From the IMG/VR virus record IMGVR_UViG_3300034685_000104, positions 1 to 48,955 of that record: a DNA stretch of 48,955 bases, one strand, 5' to 3'. Numbering within the stretch: position 1 is the first letter of the stretch; each line of letters begins with the position of its first letter. Source of the stretch: a virus. Positions 13,758 to 21,956 of the stretch are shown piece by piece. A program made the position numbers and the translations under genes. The notes under the pieces are model-generated. The model did not search any database. It worked only from the letters and a program-made list of their open reading frames with translations, and was not told the DNA's origin.

Positions 13758-14348
13758 ATGCAAACATTAGAAGATGCTGAATTTGGTACGTTATTTTCTC
13801 AAAATAATTTGCCCCAGCTTGTATGTTTAATAGGCGCTAGTGGTACAGGCAAAACAACTGTTGCAAAAGAGTTGGCTCAGCAAGGGTACAATGTTATCCA
13901 ATCATATACCACACGGCCACCACGTGGCGATGATGAGTGGGGACATATATTTACAGACGAGTCTATGTATCAGCAGCATAAGCAACATGGCATTATCATG
14001 GCGGAGACCTTGTTCGATGGGCATTATTATTGGGCTACAAAAGAACAATATCGCGGACATGATATATCTATTTACGTAATAGACCCGTATGGAGCGAGTC
14101 AACTGCAATACACTGTATTTGACGCAAGAATCATCACTATTGCATTATATGCATCAGCCAGTGTGCGTATGGAACGAATGCTTAAACGAGCCAATGCTAT
14201 AACGCAAGACGATATAAACAAGGTATATCAAAGATATGCTCATGATGCGGAGAAATTCAATTGTATTAAGTGCGATTATGTAATTAATGCAGATAGAACT
14301 ATAGAAGATGTAGTCGGCGATATTAATAACATCATATGTTTTGAATAG
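13758..14348 (+). CDS. Guanylate kinase-like nucleotide kinase
   Basis: A 196-residue P-loop kinase led by AAAGGAG. The P-loop GASGTGKTT is near residue 28, followed by the GMP-binding-like 'SYTTRPPRGDDEWGHIF' and 'YWATKEQY', which correspond to the guanylate-kinase patterns S-x-T-R-x-x-R and Y-x. The C-terminal helical lid region ends 'CDYVINADRTIEDVVGDI', as in Gmk. It probably phosphorylates (d)GMP or another dNMP for phage DNA synthesis. It stands alone, between RNA-like elements and not in the nucleotide operon at 25.6 kb. Confidence 0.75.
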   Translation: MQTLEDAEFGTLFSQNNLPQLVCLIGASGTGKTTVAKELAQQGYNVIQSYTTRPPRGDDEWGHIFTDESMYQQHKQHGIIMAETLFDGHYYWATKEQYRGHDISIYVIDPYGASQLQYTVFDARIITIALYASASVRMERMLKRANAITQDDINKVYQRYAHDAEKFNCIKCDYVINADRTIEDVVGDINNIICFE

Positions 14349-14394
14349 GGGTATATTCCCGACGGCATTTCATAGCATATAGAAAGGAATTCGT

Positions 14395-14616
14395 ATGTCT
14401 TGGATCGCAACTGTTTTAAGTTTGACTGGTAATCTGCTAGTTAACAAAAAGCGGGTTGAAGGCTTCTATGTTTGGATACTCAGCAATATCCTGTGGGTTA
14501 TTATAGCGTTCAAAACGCCTAATATGGCACAAGTGGTGTTATTTATATGTTATTCTATACTGAATATCCATGGCATTATTTCGTGGAAAAGGAGCACGTA
14601 CAATATTGAAAAGTAA
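14395..14616 (+). CDS. Small multi-pass membrane protein, PnuC/YgjV-like
   Basis: A 73-residue protein with two to three hydrophobic helices and the pattern 'GNLLVNKKRVEGFYVWILSNILWVI', then 'AQVVLFICYSILNIHGIISWKR'. This layout (G-N-x-x-x-x-K-K, W-x-x-S-N, G-x-x-x-W) is shared with small phage membrane proteins related to half of a PnuC-type transporter. Led by GAAAGGA. A channel or transporter subunit role is inferred. Confidence 0.6.
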   Translation: MSWIATVLSLTGNLLVNKKRVEGFYVWILSNILWVIIAFKTPNMAQVVLFICYSILNIHGIISWKRSTYNIEK

Positions 14617-14749
14617 TATAGTTAATATAATACGTCAAATCAGCAATAATATTAAGTATCGATTAGCTGTTTTGTATGTTAATATGCATACTAAAGATGT
14701 TTGTATTGAGGGGAATGAACTACCCACGACTAAAGTCGTAGGCTTGTAA
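14606..14749 (+). CDS. Short ORF running into an inserted hairpin element
   Basis: A 47-residue ORF starting at TTG 14606 (or ATA 14603), with GGAG at 14591, overlapping the end of the 14395 gene. Its last residues (NELPTTKVVGL) are encoded by the ACTACCCACGAC hairpin, so the original gene was probably truncated by insertion of that element. The first 35 residues are helical and basic and show no known domain. Confidence 0.35.
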   Translation: MKSNIVNIIRQISNNIKYRLAVLYVNMHTKDVCIEGNELPTTKVVGL

Positions 14750-14785
14750 AAAGCCTTAATTGACTAGACCAAGGCATAATGCCTA
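14719..14785 (+). ncRNA. Second IS605/IscB-type hairpin element
   Basis: AACTACCC, then a perfect ACGAC-TAAA-GTCGT hairpin, then GGCTT-GTAAA-AAGCC (14741-14755), then GGCA-TAA-TGCC near 14773-14783. The first two hairpins correspond one to one with those at 13591-13620. Where the second hairpin has G-C here, the 13.6-kb copy has G-U, which fits an RNA read from the plus strand. The region 14786-14880 shows no further strong structure. On the minus strand the first hairpin also reads like an IS605 right end (ACTTTAGTCGTGGGTAGTTC), so orientation is not settled. Confidence 0.45.
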
Positions 14786-14893
14786 CGTTATCCGCATCAT
14801 AGCACCTGCAAATATTATCTAACAAAGGGGTATAAATCATATGTGATACAAAATGCACTGCCCAACCAGCAGGCCAGATAGGAGGGTTTATGT

Positions 14894-15223
14894 ATAGATA
14901 AAATCAGTAGTATCATTATGGCAATAATCTGTATTATAGTCATCATAGCTATGGCAATGATTTCAAACCCGTCATGGCACGGTTATATTACTTGGATGCA
15001 GGATTTTGCCGAGCGGGAAATGGCAAAAGAAATCAATGGGGACTCTCCACTGCATTTATTCACTAATGGAATGTCCAGCGATATAATAAGCGAATATCTG
15101 CATACATCAACAGAGTTTTCCAACTATCTGGTATTCAGCTTGTACAGGACAGATTTCCCAAACGGTTATATAACCGCACTTGGACTATTCGGCCATTTTG
15201 TATATCTTATACATTCCAATTGA
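14894..15223 (+). CDS. DUF4359-like membrane-anchored protein
   Basis: About 110 residues. An N-terminal anchor (IMAIICIIVIIAMAMI) is followed by 'NPSWHGYITWMQDF' and a C-terminal 'NYLVFSLYRTDF' ... 'GLFGHFVYL'. This order (anchor, NPS-x-x-x-Y, then N-Y-L-x-F-S-x-Y and G-x-F-G-x-F) matches DUF4359, a small family of unknown function. The only good ribosome binding site is GGAGGG at 14881-14886, which points to the ATA at 14894. The first ATG (14918) is 31 bases away from it. The gene lies between the hairpin element at 14719 and the tnpB relic at 15280, so it could be cargo of a decayed element. Confidence 0.6.
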   Translation: MDKISSIIMAIICIIVIIAMAMISNPSWHGYITWMQDFAEREMAKEINGDSPLHLFTNGMSSDIISEYLHTSTEFSNYLVFSLYRTDFPNGYITALGLFGHFVYLIHSN

Positions 15224-15279
15224 TGTTAAAAAGCTTTGTACGTTCGTGACTTCAGTCATGAGTAAAGAGCTGTATCATG

Positions 15280-15396
15280 AATAACAGTAACAAAACAAGT
15301 ACGGCAGGAACTGTCGGATTTTAAGCCTGTGGAGATGGAGGTTACGAAATCGATGAAACAGGAATCCTATTACTTTAGTAATGGGAGGTTCAAGTT
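15280..15396 (+). mobile_element. Relic of an IS200/IS605-type tnpB end with its guide-RNA-like right end
   Basis: Codons in two frames give the typical TnpB C-terminus: 'TSTAGTVGF' then, after one extra base in TTTT (15319-15322), 'KPVEMEVTKSMKQES'. The DNA then forms the usual right-end hairpin CCTATTAC-TTTA-GTAATGGG (15366-15385) and ends GGTTCAA (15387-15393). In active elements this part is the 3' end of the omega RNA and the next bases act as guide. The rest of tnpB is missing and no tnpA is present. A further hairpin, CGTGAC-TTCA-GTCATG, lies at about 15245-15260. Together with 14719 this may bound a decayed element of about 0.7 kb. Confidence 0.6.
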
Positions 15397-15487
15397 GTCA
15401 ATTCCAGTATTGTTATTGTTGCTTGGCATAACAGAATATTTTTTGTATAAAACCTATAAATAGGTGTGTATAAAATTAAAATAATGC

Positions 15488-15516
15488 TTGACAATCCAAC
15501 CATCATATGATATAAT
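15488..15516 (+). promoter_or_regulatory. Shared-sequence promoter, copy 2 (replication operon)
   Basis: TTGACA 15488-15493, TATAAT 15511-15516, spacer 17. It is nearly identical to the promoter at 8150 from about 10 bases upstream of -35 to 10 bases past -10, including ATCATATGAT in the spacer. Confidence 0.8.
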
Positions 15517-15548
15517 TATAATATAAGGGTATAGAAAGGGGATAGAAT

Positions 15549-15818
15549 ATGTTTGAAGTAGGCGATAAGGTTAAGTTTGGCGATCAGGTGTATACAGTAA
15601 TACAGGTATCTGATAATGCAATTCTTATAGAAGTCAATGTAGTCGATGATAAAGGATATAAAGTAAAGTGGCCGCAATGGGTCAGTACTGATGTGGTTGA
15701 ACCAGTTAATAAGCCAAAACGGAAAATACAAGTGAATAAAGACAAAGAAGTTGATGTTGAACTTGGGGTATTGCCAGACAGCGCAGAACAAGATATAACA
15801 GGCGATGCTGATGTCTAA
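15549..15818 (+). CDS. Hypothetical protein, first gene of the replication operon
   Basis: An 89-residue protein led by GAAAGGGG. It starts with a short SH3/KOW-like beta segment, 'VGDKVKFGDQVYTVIQVSDNAILIEV', followed by 'VKWPQWVSTDVVEPV' and a basic-then-acidic tail. The stop overlaps the next start. It probably helps replication by position only. No family recognised. Confidence 0.6.
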   Translation: MFEVGDKVKFGDQVYTVIQVSDNAILIEVNVVDDKGYKVKWPQWVSTDVVEPVNKPKRKIQVNKDKEVDVELGVLPDSAEQDITGDADV

Positions 15819-16377
15819 ATGTGTGTATTGCCATAGCGAGATTGCGCCAAATGATCTAGTGCAAGTTCCAAAACGTAATCGTCAGGGTGTAATTTATCTT
15901 CGCCCTGACGGGCAGCCAATATGCGCGCCCTATCATAAACGGTGCTATGAATTTGTATCACAAGAACATAAAGAAAAAGACGCTTTATATCAATATATCC
16001 AAGATAAGTATTTTTACAAAATGATTCCTCATGAAATGTATACAAGTATGAGCGACCTGCGCAATGGTAATACGTATGCTAACAAAACTCGTCGATATGC
16101 AGGGTATAGCTATGATACCATATTGGCCTGCTTAAAAAGTTTAGAACCGTATTTATCTAAGCGTATGTCGCAAATACAATTTAAGAATGACGTTGCAAAA
16201 TGCAGATATATTATGAAAGCTATACAGGGAAATATAGATAGTTTTAGCAAACAATACGAGCAAGATAAATTGAAACAATCGGTACAGACACCAGATACTA
16301 ATATAGAATTTGTCGATAATACAAATTATGTTCAAAATGTACAAGATAATATAGATTATGAACATATGTTTGATTGA
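15811..16377 (+). CDS. Zinc-finger protein preceding DnaB, possible helicase-loading factor
   Basis: A 188-residue protein. ATG 15811 is preferred over 15805, whose upstream region is poorer. The N-terminus has a CVYCHSE pair and a later 'CAPYHKRC', which would form one zinc site. The remainder is helical, with Lys/Tyr-rich segments and a Gln/Asn/Asp-rich tail. It lies immediately before the helicase gene, whose start it overlaps, a common place for a loader or organiser. No loader motif (Walker A) is present, so this is only a suggestion. Confidence 0.6.
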   Translation: MSKCVYCHSEIAPNDLVQVPKRNRQGVIYLRPDGQPICAPYHKRCYEFVSQEHKEKDALYQYIQDKYFYKMIPHEMYTSMSDLRNGNTYANKTRRYAGYSYDTILACLKSLEPYLSKRMSQIQFKNDVAKCRYIMKAIQGNIDSFSKQYEQDKLKQSVQTPDTNIEFVDNTNYVQNVQDNIDYEHMFD

Positions 16378-17867
16378 AGGATGTGGTAGCTATTATCCAA
16401 GATATTGCGACTGAATCACTGGTACTCGGTATTATTTCACGTGAACCACAGTTACTAACAGAATATATAGAATTGATTAACCCTGAGGAAGATTTTACAG
16501 ATAATAATTTACGTTTTTTATATACAATATTAGCTAATGCTTTCCTTAATCACGACGTGGTTGACGCTACTGCAATTAATATTGAAGTAAGCAAGCTAAC
16601 ACGTGAACAGCAAGAGATGTTTAATAAGCTTGGCGGCTATGATACGTATAAGCGATTAATGGATGTTGCACACGTACAACAGTCGTTGCAACCGCTGTAT
16701 AATCAACTTAAAACTTATACACTGCTGCGGGAACTTGATAAACGTGGATTTAACGTATTGCCACATATTGACAAGTTAATTACCTTGACACCTGATCAAA
16801 TACTAAAATCATATGAAATGCAATTAGCACAAGTAGGTAGTCAGATTAAAAATGTGCATGACAGTATTCCTATAGGGGATGGCATGACAGAATTTTATGA
16901 ATCCCTAAAGGCTAATCCTGATATTGGATATCCATTACCATTTCCAATAGTCAATACATTGGCCAGAGGATTGAGGTTAGGTAAGGTATATGCGAGTGGT
17001 ATGCATTCAGGGTACGGTAAAAGTCGTGAGGCGGCATATATATTGACGTTTACAAGTATTGTTAACCATGTGCCTGCCCTAGTTATTGTTAACGAGCAAG
17101 ATGAAGAAGAATGGCGCAGCATGTTACTAACCTGTGTGGTCAATAACGTGTTTGCACCTAAAACAGGAATCACAATAGATGAAGATACAATATTAATGGG
17201 TAAGTGCAATGCGGCAGAAGATAAAATATGCCAAGAAGCCGCTAAGTATATAGAAGAAAATAGTAAGATACAATTTATAGAAACTGATGTATATGATTAC
17301 ACAACGTTAAAAATATTACTAAAAAAGCACAAGTTACGCGGAATTAATTTTGCAATTATAGACACATTTAAACCATTTCGCAAAGGTAATGCAGGTATGG
17401 ATTCATGGGAAAAATTTGTAGCAGCGTCAGAAGAACTAAAGCGCATAGTAGGAAGTGAGAAAAAGGGTGGCCTTAATATGTGTTTATGGCTCACGTTTCA
17501 GCTCACTGATGAAAGCTTGATGAATAAGATACTAAATTCATCAAGTATTGCTAGTGGTAAACAAATTAAGCACAACCTTGATTTTCTCAAAATGTCAAGG
17601 CAACTGGATTATGATGATAAACAAAAAATACAATGCAGGATTTATCAGCCAGGCAATCCATTTAATAATCAAGTAATTAATCTTGATATGCATAAAGACT
17701 ACTATTTATGTGTTATTGACAAAAATCGTGGTGGTAAAGACCACAAGGAAATTATATATGAAGTTGATAGGGGCAAAGTCATATTTAAAGAGTTAGGATG
17801 GGCAACCAGATACCAAGCTACCGCTAAAGAAAATATATCCGAAGGTAAAGAAGATACCGCCGAATAA
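16374..17867 (+). CDS. dnaB: Replicative DNA helicase, DnaB family
   Basis: A protein of about 497 residues. The N-terminal DnaB domain (residues 5-105) shows 'ESLVLGIISREPQLLTEYIELINPEEDF'. The RecA-like motor carries Walker A GYGKS (near 220), Walker B 'INFAIIDT' (near 325) and the conserved C-terminal 'CVIDKNRGGKD' arginine-finger-like region. It unwinds the phage template 5'-3' and works with the Toprim primase encoded next. The start is uncertain: TTG 16374 overlaps the previous stop, GTG 16383 is too close to AAGG, and an ATT at 16392 sits 11 bases after it. Confidence 0.9.
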   Translation: MKDVVAIIQDIATESLVLGIISREPQLLTEYIELINPEEDFTDNNLRFLYTILANAFLNHDVVDATAINIEVSKLTREQQEMFNKLGGYDTYKRLMDVAHVQQSLQPLYNQLKTYTLLRELDKRGFNVLPHIDKLITLTPDQILKSYEMQLAQVGSQIKNVHDSIPIGDGMTEFYESLKANPDIGYPLPFPIVNTLARGLRLGKVYASGMHSGYGKSREAAYILTFTSIVNHVPALVIVNEQDEEEWRSMLLTCVVNNVFAPKTGITIDEDTILMGKCNAAEDKICQEAAKYIEENSKIQFIETDVYDYTTLKILLKKHKLRGINFAIIDTFKPFRKGNAGMDSWEKFVAASEELKRIVGSEKKGGLNMCLWLTFQLTDESLMNKILNSSSIASGKQIKHNLDFLKMSRQLDYDDKQKIQCRIYQPGNPFNNQVINLDMHKDYYLCVIDKNRGGKDHKEIIYEVDRGKVIFKELGWATRYQATAKENISEGKEDTAE

Positions 17868-17881
17868 TTAATATATAATAG

Positions 17882-18892
17882 ATGGGTGGTGAGGTCTTGC
17901 TGGCCAGTGATGTTAAGCGGCAACTTGATATTGATAAGGCGCTTGGGTTGCTTGAGTATCTTGGTTGCCAACATATTACAGTACATCGCGGCCAGATACG
18001 ATGCTCTAACCCTGATGGAGATAATCCTAACGCGGTATGTGTATATACTGATAAGTGGAATGTTAATGATTATACACGTCCAGAATTTATGCATAATTAT
18101 GCATACAAAGACATTGTTTCTTTTGTGCAATATACAAAAAATTGTGGGTTCACACAAGCAATAGATATTATATGTCAAGTATGTGATATAGCGTATATAT
18201 CGCAAGATGACGGGGTTCCAGAGATTTTAAAATGGTTAAATTTTGTAGAAAATAACAAAAAAGATGATTTCAATAAAATGACTATTTTACCTGAAAATAT
18301 ACTCACACAATACATCAAAATACCACATATTATATGGTATAATGAGGGTATTTGTTGCAATACCCAAAATAAATTTGAGATTTGCATAGATATAGATAGT
18401 GAGCGTATAGTTATTCCTATTCGTGATGAATTTGGCCAATTAGTAGGTGTGAAGGGCAGGGCAATAGATAATATAGAACCTAAATACTTGTATCTATATC
18501 CTTGTCCTAAATCACAAATATTGTATGGGTATTATCAAAACCAAGATGCAATTACCAAACAGCATGAGTGTATTGTGGTAGAAGCCGAAAAATCTGTATT
18601 AAAGCTAGATTCTTTTGGTTATCACAACGCAGTTGCGATTGGAGGGAAGGAGTTATCAGATGCTCAGGCAGAAAAATTATTACGGATGAATGTTGACATA
18701 GTATTTGCGCTCGACCAAGATGTAACTGACGAAGAATTACAGAGTAATATTGATAAACTCAAATTACCTGTTAATATTACAAATATTTACACTATAAAAG
18801 ATGAATGGGGATTATTACAGAGTAAAGAATCGCCTTGCGATAGAAAAGATATATGGGAAATATTATACAAAAATTTTAAACAGAAAGTATGA
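17882..18892 (+). CDS. DNA primase with Toprim domain
   Basis: A protein of about 336 residues. The N-terminal part has one Cys pair region (HRGQIRCSNPDGDN), a reduced counterpart of the primase zinc-binding domain. The Toprim domain (about 235-300) shows the Glu in 'CIVVEAEKS' and the Asp-x-Asp in 'FALDQD'. It would make RNA primers for the DnaE polymerase at 30.4 kb. The length is much shorter than DnaG (about 600), and no helicase-binding C-terminus is visible. The start is unclear: the only site, GGTGAGG, is inside the frame and points to TTG 17897 or CTG 17900. Confidence 0.8.
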   Translation: MGGEVLLASDVKRQLDIDKALGLLEYLGCQHITVHRGQIRCSNPDGDNPNAVCVYTDKWNVNDYTRPEFMHNYAYKDIVSFVQYTKNCGFTQAIDIICQVCDIAYISQDDGVPEILKWLNFVENNKKDDFNKMTILPENILTQYIKIPHIIWYNEGICCNTQNKFEICIDIDSERIVIPIRDEFGQLVGVKGRAIDNIEPKYLYLYPCPKSQILYGYYQNQDAITKQHECIVVEAEKSVLKLDSFGYHNAVAIGGKELSDAQAEKLLRMNVDIVFALDQDVTDEELQSNIDKLKLPVNITNIYTIKDEWGLLQSKESPCDRKDIWEILYKNFKQKV

Positions 18893-18902
18893 GGTAAAAG
18901 CA

Positions 18903-19673
18903 ATGAATTTTCCACAAGAACATATATCGGTGACACAAATTAATATGTATTTACGATGCCCAGCACAGTATTATTTTCGGTATGTGGAGGGATTAAAAAT
19001 ACCCCCGTCTGGGGCATTGACATTGGGTAAGAGTGTGCATGAAGCATTTGAATACAATTATTCACAAAAGATAGATACTCATGAAGATTTACCTGTTGAA
19101 GATGTTAAAGAAGTTTTTGCCGATGTGTTCGATAAAGGTGCGGCAGAAACACAATTTACAGAAGATGAAAAACCTGGGGAACTGAAAGATACTGGTGTAG
19201 CTATTGTAGATTTATACCAGCGTACTCATGCGCCTATGATTCAGCCTGTTGCAGTTGAAAAAGAGTTCACTATTATTATACCAGAAATTGCTGAAGATGT
19301 GCCTCTACTGGGGTATATTGACTTAGTAGACGACAAACAACAGGTAATAGACCATAAAGTATATAAAAAAACTCCTACAGACAATCATGTGCAAACTGAT
19401 TTACAATTGTCGGCTTACGCATTAGCCTATAATTATTTATACGGTGGAGTCCCCGTTAAGTTAGCATTAGATTGTTTAGTTAAAACTAAACAGCCTAAAA
19501 TTATTCGTATGGAAACATACAGGACACAGACTGATATAAACCGATTTATTAATACGGCACACGGTGTCGTAAATAGTATAAAAAATGAAATATTCTACCC
19601 GAAAGAACAAGATAATTTTTTATGTTCGCCCAAATGGTGTGGATATTGGGGTCAGTGTCATAATCGTTTCTAA
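18903..19673 (+). CDS. Cas4/RecB-like PD-(D/E)XK nuclease with iron-sulphur Cys
   Basis: A 256-residue nuclease. ATG 18903 is chosen because GAGG lies just before it. The active site is visible as His in 'LGKSVHEAFEY', Asp in 'LGYIDLVD', the Asp-x-Lys part in 'VIDHKV' and the Q-x-x-x-Y of 'QLSAYALAY'. One Cys at the start ('YLRCPAQYY') and three at the end ('CSPKWCGYWGQC') match the four-Cys Fe-S cluster of AddB/Cas4 nucleases. It probably resects DNA ends for the phage recombinase at 9158. No other CRISPR gene is near, so Cas4 here is a fold comparison, not a CRISPR call. Confidence 0.85.
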   Translation: MNFPQEHISVTQINMYLRCPAQYYFRYVEGLKIPPSGALTLGKSVHEAFEYNYSQKIDTHEDLPVEDVKEVFADVFDKGAAETQFTEDEKPGELKDTGVAIVDLYQRTHAPMIQPVAVEKEFTIIIPEIAEDVPLLGYIDLVDDKQQVIDHKVYKKTPTDNHVQTDLQLSAYALAYNYLYGGVPVKLALDCLVKTKQPKIIRMETYRTQTDINRFINTAHGVVNSIKNEIFYPKEQDNFLCSPKWCGYWGQCHNRF

Positions 19674-19736
19674 ATATATGTTTCAATACAAGTATCAGAT
19701 ATATAAATACAACTATTAGAACAAGGAGAGTGTAAT

Positions 19737-20123
19737 ATGCAACTTTTAATCGAATTACTATTAGGTGTTGGCGTTATATTCGGTATATATGCTACATTTT
19801 ATATTCACCTATTAATGCAAAAATCAACTATAGAAATTGAAATAATTAGCAATCAAAACGTTAGTCAGTTAGTTGACGACACTGTTGATAATATTCGTTT
19901 GCTTACGGAAGATATTATAGCTCAACTGGTGCAGGAGCGTAAAATACGCATTGAAACTGCGTCTGGGACCAACATATTAACGCAATTATCCCCGCAAATT
20001 TGCCATATGGTGCAATGCCAACTAACCGAATATATGCGAAATATATTAGCCATTAAGTTCACTGACATTGATGGCCTAATTCAGTCTATTGTCGCATCTT
20101 CAATACAAGAGTATTTATATTGA
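19737..20123 (+). CDS. Membrane-anchored hypothetical protein
   Basis: A 128-residue protein led by AAGGAGAG. Residues 3-30 form one membrane helix; the rest is soluble and helical, with 'DTVDNIRLLTEDIIAQLVQERKIRIETA' likely to coil. No family recognised. It stands between the nuclease and the first methyltransferase gene. Confidence 0.6.
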   Translation: MQLLIELLLGVGVIFGIYATFYIHLLMQKSTIEIEIISNQNVSQLVDDTVDNIRLLTEDIIAQLVQERKIRIETASGTNILTQLSPQICHMVQCQLTEYMRNILAIKFTDIDGLIQSIVASSIQEYLY

Positions 20124-20136
20124 TTGGGAGACAACA

Positions 20137-21015
20137 ATGTTAGAATTAAATCAAATTTATAATATGGATTGTTTACATGGATTACAACAATTGTTAGACA
20201 ATAGTATTAATTGCATAGTCACATCACCTCCGTATTATGCTCTAAGAGATTATGGTATTGATGGTCAAATTGGATTAGAGAGTTCGCCAGAACAATATGT
20301 AGATCAATTGGTTCAAATTTTTCGTGAAGCAAAACGTGTGTTACGTAAAGATGGCACGTTATGGTTAAATTTAGGAGATAGTTATTGTGGCACAGGAGGA
20401 TTAGCAGGTTATAAGCGGAAAGATTTAATAGGTATTCCATGGTTGGTTGCGTTCGCTTTGCGCAATGACGGCTGGTATTTACGGCAGGACATTATATGGC
20501 ACAAGCCCAATGCAATGCCATCATCTGTTAAAGATAGGTGTAATACAGCTCATGAACATATATTCTTATTGGCCAAATCTCCTAAATACTATTTTGATTA
20601 TGTAGCTATACAAGAACCAGCGGCATATGATGGCCGACACGATACAAAAATGCACGGAAGTAGTAAATACCATACATCTATTATGCCAGATGGTCAACAA
20701 CAGAAACTTGCGAATAGGGGGCATGAACGTTGGCAATGGAAAGATGGCGTACCAGTGCGTAACAAGAGATCGGTATGGAGTATTCCAACGAGGCCGTTTA
20801 AAGGCGCACACTTTGCAGTATTCCCGGAAGCATTGGCAGAGCTATGTATATTAGCAGGATGCCCAGAAGGTGGAGTTGTACTTGACCCGTTTATGGGTAG
20901 TGGTACAGTTGCTGTAGTAGCGCAAAGGTTACACAGGAATTATATAGGCTTTGAAATTAACCCAGAGTATATTGATATTGCTAATAACAGACTAGCTAAA
21001 ACGTTTCTTAATTAG
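20137..21015 (+). CDS. DNA methyltransferase (N4-cytosine or N6-adenine, beta class)
   Basis: A 292-residue enzyme; ATG 20137 follows GGGAG. The catalytic motif TSPPYYALRDY is near residue 28 (order: motif IV first, the beta class). The SAM-binding motif DPFMGSGT lies near residue 252, followed by 'NYIGFEINPEY'. The SPPY form is usual for N4-cytosine enzymes and some N6-adenine enzymes. There is no restriction enzyme gene nearby, so it probably shields phage DNA from host restriction. Confidence 0.9.
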   Translation: MLELNQIYNMDCLHGLQQLLDNSINCIVTSPPYYALRDYGIDGQIGLESSPEQYVDQLVQIFREAKRVLRKDGTLWLNLGDSYCGTGGLAGYKRKDLIGIPWLVAFALRNDGWYLRQDIIWHKPNAMPSSVKDRCNTAHEHIFLLAKSPKYYFDYVAIQEPAAYDGRHDTKMHGSSKYHTSIMPDGQQQKLANRGHERWQWKDGVPVRNKRSVWSIPTRPFKGAHFAVFPEALAELCILAGCPEGGVVLDPFMGSGTVAVVAQRLHRNYIGFEINPEYIDIANNRLAKTFLN

Positions 21016-21101
21016 TACTATTTTGTGGTTTACAGAGTTGTAGGTTATCAGAGTGCAAATCTCTGCAAATGTTCTATGTAACTTCGAATGGGGGTATTAA
21101 A

Positions 21102-21947
21102 ATATATTTTGATTCTTTACAATTAGTTAAATCTCCACTTAACTATACTGGCGGTAAGTTTAAGCTGTTACCACAAATATTGCCACTATTCCCAGAGCAT
21201 ATTAATATTTTTTATGATTTGTTTGGTGGTGGATGTAATGTTGCGATTAATGTTAACGCAAATAAGATTGTTTATAATGATGGAAACAAATTTATTGCTG
21301 AATTAGTCCAATATTTAGCTACTTGCGATGTTGATAAGGAATTAAATATAATCGACACGATCATCCAGCAATATAATTTAGGTAAAAACACTAAAAAAGA
21401 ATATTATTATTTTCGAGACATGGTCTATAATCAAAACCCATCACCAAGGTTATTATTTATCTTATCATGTTTTTCTTTAAACTACAGTATTAGATTTAAT
21501 CGTAGTGGCTTGTTTAATCAATCTTGTGGCAATAGAAGTTTTAGTCAAAACATGCGAGATAGATTTAAGCAATTTAATTATGCTGCTAAATGCAAAAATA
21601 TAGAATTTTATAATAAGGATTTTACAGAATTTAACCAATTCAATCAAGATGATTTTGTGTATCTTGACCCTCCGTATTATCCAACTGTAACCGCCTATAC
21701 AGAAAATAACAATTGGACTATAAATGATGAAATGCGTATGTATCAATATTTGGATATGCTTAATACACAACATGTTAAGTTTGCTTTGAGTAATGTTTCT
21801 GTGTATCGCGATAAAGGAAACACGGTATTAAATGAGTGGGCAAAACAGTATATAGTCCATAATCTTGATTTTGCTTATACAAATAATAACAGTCACCGCA
21901 AAAATAACACTGCGTTTACGCAAGAAGTATTAATCACAAATTATTAG
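21102..21947 (+). CDS. Dam-like (D12 class) N6-adenine DNA methyltransferase 1
   Basis: About 281 residues. SAM motif 'NYTGGKFKLL' near the N-terminus, 'FYDLFGGGCNVAIN', and catalytic 'YLDPPYYPTVTAY' (about residue 188) are the Dam/DpnM pattern. The frame opens at ATG 21069, which has no ribosome binding site. The only site, GGGGG at 21090-21094, is 7 bases before ATA 21102, which would give a start close to the conserved 'KSPLNYTGG'; I therefore place the start there with reservation. It targets adenine in an unknown short site. Confidence 0.8.
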   Translation: MYFDSLQLVKSPLNYTGGKFKLLPQILPLFPEHINIFYDLFGGGCNVAINVNANKIVYNDGNKFIAELVQYLATCDVDKELNIIDTIIQQYNLGKNTKKEYYYFRDMVYNQNPSPRLLFILSCFSLNYSIRFNRSGLFNQSCGNRSFSQNMRDRFKQFNYAAKCKNIEFYNKDFTEFNQFNQDDFVYLDPPYYPTVTAYTENNNWTINDEMRMYQYLDMLNTQHVKFALSNVSVYRDKGNTVLNEWAKQYIVHNLDFAYTNNNSHRKNNTAFTQEVLITNY

Positions 21948-21956
21948 GAGGTATGT

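Noticed and set aside
18903-19673. Cas4 of a CRISPR adaptation module
   Set aside because: The nuclease has Cas4/AddB-like residues, but there is no cas1, cas2 or array. A phage recombination nuclease is the simpler reading.
21030-21065. T-arm-like sequence (CAGAG-TGCAAAT-CTCTG) after the first methyltransferase
   Set aside because: No matching acceptor, D-arm or anticodon arm could be found around it, and the loop is not a normal T-loop.
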